Made by a program: the position numbers and the translations under genes. Under the pieces are notes generated by a model. That model had not been told where the DNA came from. It ran no database searches and saw only the letters and a program-made list of their open reading frames with translations. Positions 58,855 through 64,000 of a DNA stretch of 64,000 bases are shown in pieces. This stretch comes from Anthostomella pinea (Eukaryota; Ascomycota; Sordariomycetes; Xylariales; Xylariaceae): contig CAUWAG010000004.1 of assembly GCA_963556695.1 (NCBI GenBank), forward strand, positions 2,232,001 through 2,296,000, read 5' to 3'. Each line of letters opens with the position of its first letter. Position 1 is the first letter of the stretch.

Positions 58855-59906
58855 ATGAAGCTCCAATTCCTCCTCCTCGCCATCGCATCCTGCGCAGCGG
58901 CTTTTCCAGCTGCTCCCAAGAGCTCTGGCTTGCAGGCCCGGAAAGCCCCAGGCAGGTGATGTCGTCGACATCTACCACCGAGCACTCCCGCCGCAAGGCC
59001 AGACGCTTGCAACAAGAGGCGATGGGTCTGTCCTTCCGAAATTCCCCCATCGCCTGTGTGATGATGATGATGATGATGATAGTGATTTTATTTATCGTGG
59101 GTGCAGTCCCTCAACAGGACAAACCACGCCTCCCAGAGCCATTGCATCGCAAGGTTGTAGAGGTGTCAGTCTAGATATATTCAGATCCGTGCACGAGCCC
59201 ATCCTCGCTGTAGCGGTACCAACCTGGAGTGTCCAGATGGTTTTAGTCAATACCCAAGCACGATTCTGTCAGAAAACCCTCCTTTCCAGTGACAAAGCGA
59301 CCCAGTGGACCTCAGTCCTCTGGTGTACACATTGTTCCAGTAGCCGTTCGATATATGTCGTATTGGTGGATGAAGCAGGTGTTTGTTATCTGCTAGCGAG
59401 GGAAACCACAAGGGGAAAAACCTCGCAGGAGTGGGTGTTATAGAGACAAGCTGCTTGGCTATTGGGCTCTGCGACAATGGGGCCTCTCCACTGTCGTGTG
59501 CTGGTTGTCGACTCGCATAAGCCGGGTCAGAAAGGGAGCCTTAACAGGATTCGAACCCACTTGTTCTCGTCGCCCACCGCACAAACGAGAACACAACCAG
59601 GCGCATTTGACCATTGCGCCATACGGCCCCATAGCATGTGTGATTCACTGCTTCAGGTACTAATGATCTGACGGCAGTTACGAGGACTTGAATTGGACAC
59701 AAAAGGATCTGGTCAATCAGGTAATGGCCCAAGCGCAGCAAGGTAATTACGACGGGCAAGACGGGGCCACTTTCATTTTCTCAAGTGCTATGAACTCCGT
59801 TGGAAAATATAACGAAGGCGATGTGCGTACCTTGAGCAGGAAGGAAGACGACGAGAAGGAGTACTACAAAGATTTGGTGAAATTGGCGAAAAAGTACTCC
59901 TCATAG
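58855..59906 (+). CDS. Possible small secreted protein, 109 aa, two exons with a long intron
   Basis: Exon 1 (58855-58955) encodes a clear signal peptide, MKLQFLLLAIASCAAAF, then PAAPKSSGLQARKAPG, which resembles a pro-region with a possible dibasic-type site at RK. Exon 2 (59678-59906) encodes SYEDLNWTQKDLVNQVMAQA, QQGNYDGQDGATFIFSSAMN and a charged tail ending LVKLAKKYSS. Splicing at GTGATG (58956) and GGCAG (59677) gives matching phase 2, but the intron would be 722 bp. It contains a tRNA-like sequence on the opposite strand and a GAT repeat. I do not recognise the mature protein, and there are no cysteines in it. The two exons could instead belong to separate genes or to a gene with a missed middle exon. 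Confidence 0.45.
59534..59630 (-). tRNA. tRNA-like gene with probable intron, isotype unassigned, possibly degenerate
   Basis: On the - strand: the A-box TGGCGCAATGG within a good D-arm (GGCGC/GCGCC), the perfect B-box GGTTCGAATCC, and an acceptor helix pairing GGCCGTA with TAAGGCT with one mismatch. A hairpin GTTCTCG...CGAGAAC in the anticodon arm suggests an intron of about 20 nt. The T-stem relies on three G-U pairs, so it may be a decayed copy. I could not place the anticodon safely. Confidence 0.5.
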
Positions 59907-61705
59907 ACGCTGGACGGAAGCACTTGGTGGTTGGCTGTTAGACCACCGATCATTGTATGATTAGACAGAGGCTGGCGTTGGTACGGTTCCCGCGTGGTGG
60001 TTGGTTTTCACACTCATTGTAGCCTCGGTGCTGGTTTTCCCATCTGGTTTTCCCAGCACCGCTATGCGAATGCAGAGGTACTAGGAAAATTAAAAGAAGC
60101 TATGCGCAACTTTCATATCAAAGCTTTCATTAACCACAGGCCAAAATAAAAGCTAACACCGGCCTGCTCGGTGATGTTGGAGCTTTAAGTGACTCCAACT
60201 CGACAGCAGTGAATGTACAATGGCGATTAAAAGACATGTCGGTAATGCCAGTGTATAGATGGACGCAGCACAGTACGACCAAGTGCCTTGACTGGGCATG
60301 TGGCATGGGAGCTGCCACAGAGAGGAAAACTCGGAACGCCAAAAGGTGTATAAGTAGGCGTACCTCATGAGTAAGCGGAGGAAGCTTACCTTACGCATGT
60401 ACCTGAAGAAAGGAAGTGTAAAATTTTCTCCTGTGCACGAGTCAAAAAGGTGTGGGGGGAAAAAAGCGCCCTTCAATCTGTGTTAATTCCCAGTGCTATT
60501 CAAGCAAGTCTCACTCGAACCATTGACCTCTCGGTTTATGGCGTTAGGAGACTCGCTGAGCATCGGGAAGAAGATGGAGGTATTCTCCGGGGAGGAGCTC
60601 GTGGTTGCCCACGCTCGCACCAGCTGTTTGGGAAAAGCGTCCGTTAAAACAGTACATGAACCCTTCTGGTGTCACAGGACCTGAGCGATTGGACCGGGAA
60701 GACGCCGTGGTTATCCCGCGAGGATGAGTCGCGAGGAAGGCGCGTGGGTTTGGGGTGGATGTTGCGGGTGAGGAGCGTCGTTCTTGCCGTTGATGGTTCT
60801 CGGACGTATGGCTGGTGCTAACATAATTGCAGCTTGAGGTTGGATGTCCCTCCATCTTGAAAGCGGAAAGCACTTGGCTAAGGCTTTCGAGCCGTCTCCA
60901 ACACGTGCTCACCCCCCAGCCTTTCCACCTTCTTACACGTTTGACTTATATGGGCAGCTGTGAGGTGGCTACGCTACCTAGATTCCTTCAGCTCACCATG
61001 GCCTCGCCTCATCCCACTCGCAATCGTTGAGGGTGCGGCGGCCAGTATCTACGGTCTGTTCCCCATTTCTTGCTGTGCCCATATTGAGCACCCGACAATG
61101 GCGTGAAACAGACTGTATTCCCCACCCATTCGATATCAAGGACATGGAGACGGTCATCAAGGTAGTTGGTTCGGCGTCCGTTGCACTGGCGCACCTGCCA
61201 TCCCACATCCTTGCTGGCGCTGTTCAGATGATATGGCTCAGTCCAAGCCAAAGGTGGTCTTTCTTGGCATCCAGGGCTTACGATATAAGGTAGGAGGTAT
61301 GCATATGATCTGGTGCCTAGACGAAATGTAAGTTGGTTTCGGCATGTGTTATGGCCGGCCGTTCGGACCACTTCCCTCTCGCGGTTTCCAGATTCCAGAA
61401 TACACTGGTGGGGATGGGCAACGCTCCTTCGAGAAGTTCGTCAGTGGTACTGTCCCTGCCGCCTGAAAGGTACCACCGCGATGGCAACTGCTTCCCTGAA
61501 TGACCACCTGCGTTGAAGGGAGGCCTACGTCGTTCTCATGCGCCGAACTTGTTCGTCCATCACAAATCAACCGCAACAATATCTTGTACTTGTCACGATA
61601 ACGCAGCTCGATTTCTCTTTGGCTCTTTGGGTCGCGAGTATCATATTCCCTTCATTCGTCACCAGGCAACCAATAGTGTGCATCGTCTGACGCCTCACCA
61701 TCGCT
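59907..61705. other. Intergenic, 1.8 kb
   Basis: No convincing gene. A second, weaker tRNA-like stretch around 60505-60555 (- strand) is noted under rejected items. Frames over 100 codons at 60153-60476, 60544-60912 and 61009-61371 have no motif. Confidence 0.45.
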
Positions 61706-62850
61706 ATGGAGTTATTCGAAGAACCAGCCAGAACACTGCACCACCCGAACCCTATCTACGACACCAGGGGTCCGAATCACGACGAGGGCATGTTTGCGAC
61801 GGTAGATATTGCCGGACACCAGGCTATCTTCGCGGAAGTCCCTCTGATCAGGGTTACTAAGCCGCGTGCCGAGGACTGGTCGGAGTATTGGGTGGAGCGA
61901 TAGTATCGGAAACTCAGTCTCACCTTCAAGGAAGCTTATGATAAGCTGCAACACAGTCCGGCACCATCTCGAGCCAGGAGGCAATATTGTGACAGCACGA
62001 GAGAGCTTGAAAGCAACCAATACTCTCCCCAGGAAGTCTTGGATCGTGAGCGATCCAGAGTCAATGTGATTTCGATCTTTGAGTACAACAACGCCGAGAT
62101 TGAACAAGTCGATGTTCCAGCAGATTTTGGTCGAGTAGATCGCGTAGATCGCGCTGCTGCAGTGTTCCGGCTATACAGCCGCATAAACCATTCTTGCACC
62201 CCCAACGCCATAGGCATTTGGCACCGCGGACGTCAAATGGCTATACTCCGGTACGTACTCTAAATGATAATATCCCCTTCTCGTATCTCTCCCAGAGTAG
62301 CCGGCCACTGATCCCAGAAGCACAGCGCCCTACGAGACATCAACGCGGGCGAAGAGATCACGGTCGCATATATTACCAACACGGTGGAACCTCGCCAGTC
62401 TCGCACCGTTTGGCACAAGTTCTGGCCGTTGGTATGTCATTGCTCAGCCTGCGAAGGGCCAGAATTCAAAGACCACGAGTCTCGGCGACAAAAGCTCAAG
62501 GATATCAACGATGCCCTTGGCAAATACGATAGAAAAGAGACCTATCATGCAACCGCCTTCCCCAGTGGCATATCTGTTCCCACTGATGCCGGTACTGCAT
62601 TCAGACTCGCTAAAGTGTATGTTGATACGATGAAGGAGGAAGACCTTGCGGATGGCCAACTATGTGTAGCGTAAGGACAACCCCGCAGCCGGAAACCAGT
62701 GGACACCAAGAGTATTGACAATACTTCACCAGGTACCAGAGATGCGCTGAGCTGTGCGGGGATGACGATGAAAAATTAAGTTTCGAACACAAAGCAACGA
62801 TACTTTATCAGGCGATCACAGGAGATCATGATTTGCCGCCAGCAACGTGA
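61706..62850 (+). pseudogene. SET-domain protein with in-frame TAG (or unrecognised 51-bp intron)
   Basis: Segments 61706-62250, 62326-62670 and 62733-62850 join in matching phase 2 and together code about 335 codons. SET features are clear: IAGHQAIFAEVPLIRV near the start, YSRINHSCTPNAIG (the NHSC core), then ALRDINAGEEITVAYI after the first clear intron, and the post-SET-like CHCSACEGP. A TAG stands at codon 66 (61901-61903), right after DWSEYWVER, and the same frame goes on with YRKLSLTFKEAYDKL. Either this is a nonsense mutation (CAG to TAG would be a C-to-T change at CpA, the RIP type), or bases 61853-61903 are a 51-bp intron (GTTACT...GATAG), which would keep the frame. The excised residues look coding, so I lean to nonsense. 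Proteins of this type are putative lysine methyltransferases. Confidence 0.7.
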
Positions 62851-63389
62851 AGTGGAGGCGGCTTAGCGACAGGAAGGGAAGACGGCTCTTGACAGGTCCA
62901 AACTCCACGTTCTTCAGTGTTCTGAAGCATTTGGGTACAGGCCAACCGGGTTTTTGTTTCTCTTTCCCAAGCGTATGTCGTCAGCGTTGCAAGCATTTAG
63001 GCTACTAGTATTGTGCGTCTCAGGCCTATAGGGGTGGTCTCATTCTGTTCTTACTAGTGACGCGCTTACTGCTGAGGTTGGCATTACATGAATGATATTA
63101 GCGATCAATTAGACATTGAACATCTCACTTGAATTACAGACTTAAGGATCGAGTCTCTCGAACCAACTGTGTTACTATGCTTAAATATGCTACAGCATCA
63201 CCTACGCCTGCGAGGCAATTGGGGCGGGTGAGAGCTCGACCGCCATGCAACCGGGCACTGCGGCGAAGGGATCACATCAGGCAGTGAATTATTGACTAAC
63301 CAAGGCTTGCGTTTATGCAACACAGCAGAAGCTGTTTACAGAATATCGACGGAGAGCGTCCAGCCCTCATGCCTGAAGATCACCTCTCC
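62851..63389. other. Intergenic, 0.5 kb
   Basis: Lies between the SET-domain gene and the coding-like stretch at the right edge. Nothing recognised. Confidence 0.5.
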
Positions 63390-63800
63390 TTAGATCACGC
63401 ATTCCCAGCTTGAAGGGTCCTTCACGTCCTTGCGAGTGGAGAACTTGCAGTGCGCCCTCTTGAAGTCCACCCCCAACTCCTGCGTCTAGTTCACATACGA
63501 TGTGCTGGTAATAGCCTTCAGGACCAACACCCTCCTCAACCCTGCTCACCGCCGCCCTTATAAAGTTCTCGTCCGGGTCTGAGCTCGCAGACGATGCCCC
63601 CTGGTTCCCGATGAACGTGGCGTCATGACTGCCTTCCTCTTCTTCTCGTCCTCCATATTGCCCCCATTGCCCTTGTTACCCTGGCCGCCTTCGCCGCCGC
63701 GGCTGGGGTCCTTTCCTCGCCACTTCGCTTCGAACTTTTCATGGCGCAGTCGGTACCACCGTGATTTTCTCTTGTAGCTGCCTGATGACAAGTGGAGTGC
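63390..63800 (-). pseudogene. Coding-like stretch with two frame changes, product unknown
   Basis: Three consecutive segments on the - strand each show GC-rich third positions but lie in different frames. About 63800-63625: YRLRHEKFEAKWRGKDPS and a Gly/Asn-rich run. About 63625-63495: TFIGNQGASSASSDPDENF and GVGPEGYYQHIVCEL. About 63490-63390: ELGVDFKRAHCKFSTRKDVK ending PSSWECVI and TAA. The spaces between them are too small for introns. The product is not recognised. Either a decayed gene or sequence error; the 5' part may lie beyond the window. Confidence 0.4.
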
Positions 63801-64000
63801 ATTGCTCGACTATGCCGTGGCAGCCTGATGAAATTCCACAGCATCGCCCGATCCCTCACTTTGCCATTAGATGTAAATCCGTTCATAGCCTTTACCACGT
63901 GAGAACAGATTGCGATTTGAACAGGCAACAAGATAATTGGTAATATTTTCCACTTCCTGTCAGCACCGATCCGCACCGCGGCACAGGCAACAAGATACCT

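Noticed and set aside
58956..59443. 163-codon open frame reading through the GAT repeat (runs of Asp)
   Set aside because: No start codon in a sensible place, no conserved features; better explained as intron of the secreted-protein candidate.
60505..60555. Second tRNA-like stretch on the - strand with GGTTCGAGTG
   Set aside because: Only a partial B box; no acceptable D-arm or acceptor stem could be drawn.

Overview
The window looks like nuclear DNA of a filamentous ascomycete (Pezizomycotina, probably Sordariomycetes). Most genes are broken by short introns of about 48-65 bp with GTRNGT-like donors and (C/T)AG acceptors. The protein families are typical of that group: Zn2Cys6 regulators, AA9 LPMO, cellobiose dehydrogenase, fungal CorA-like proteins, ICE2 and an ORP1-like protein. 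Gene models below were built by eye from reading frames, splice signals and intron phase; no database search was run. About half of the window is intergenic.

Layout. 1-4.1 kb: the truncated end of a protein-kinase-like gene and a CorA-like membrane protein gene with an apparent one-base frameshift. 5.3-6.7 kb: a short-chain dehydrogenase (SDR) whose upstream region carries an 85-bp tandem duplication. 7-20 kb: an extracellular cellulose-oxidation neighbourhood, consisting of a GH5 endoglucanase (-), an AA9 copper monooxygenase (-), a two-domain cellobiose dehydrogenase (+) and a convergent Zn2Cys6 transcription factor (-). 20.6-23.4 kb: a DUF202 membrane protein and a secreted GH43 enzyme. 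26.7-29.1 kb: a sterol-type glycosyltransferase with an in-frame stop and further frame breaks. 34.5-41.1 kb: two conserved housekeeping-type genes (ORP1-like; HAD-IIA phosphatase). 42.9-44.6 kb: a second Zn2Cys6 regulator. 45.7-49.9 kb: a proline-rich protein and a second SDR. 50.4-52.1 kb: a fungal_trans_2-type regulator without a visible DNA-binding domain. 53.7-55.1 kb: ICE2. 56.0-58.1 kb: a second CorA-like protein. 58.8-59.9 kb: a possible small secreted protein whose long intron holds a tRNA-like sequence. 61.7-62.9 kb: a SET-domain gene with an in-frame TAG. 63.4-63.8 kb: a coding-like stretch that changes frame twice.

How the genes fit together. CDH is the known extracellular electron donor of AA9 LPMOs, and GH5 endoglucanases act on the same polymer, so the 7-17.5 kb block reads as a compact oxidative/hydrolytic cellulose-attack set. 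The adjacent Zn2Cys6 factor is a candidate regulator and the GH43 enzyme about 5 kb away a possible accessory activity; both links are inference from position. A second theme is that several accessory genes (CorA-like, glycosyltransferase, SET, the right-edge ORF) carry single-base frame breaks or stops while neighbouring genes are intact. This is either real decay or uncorrected sequence error.
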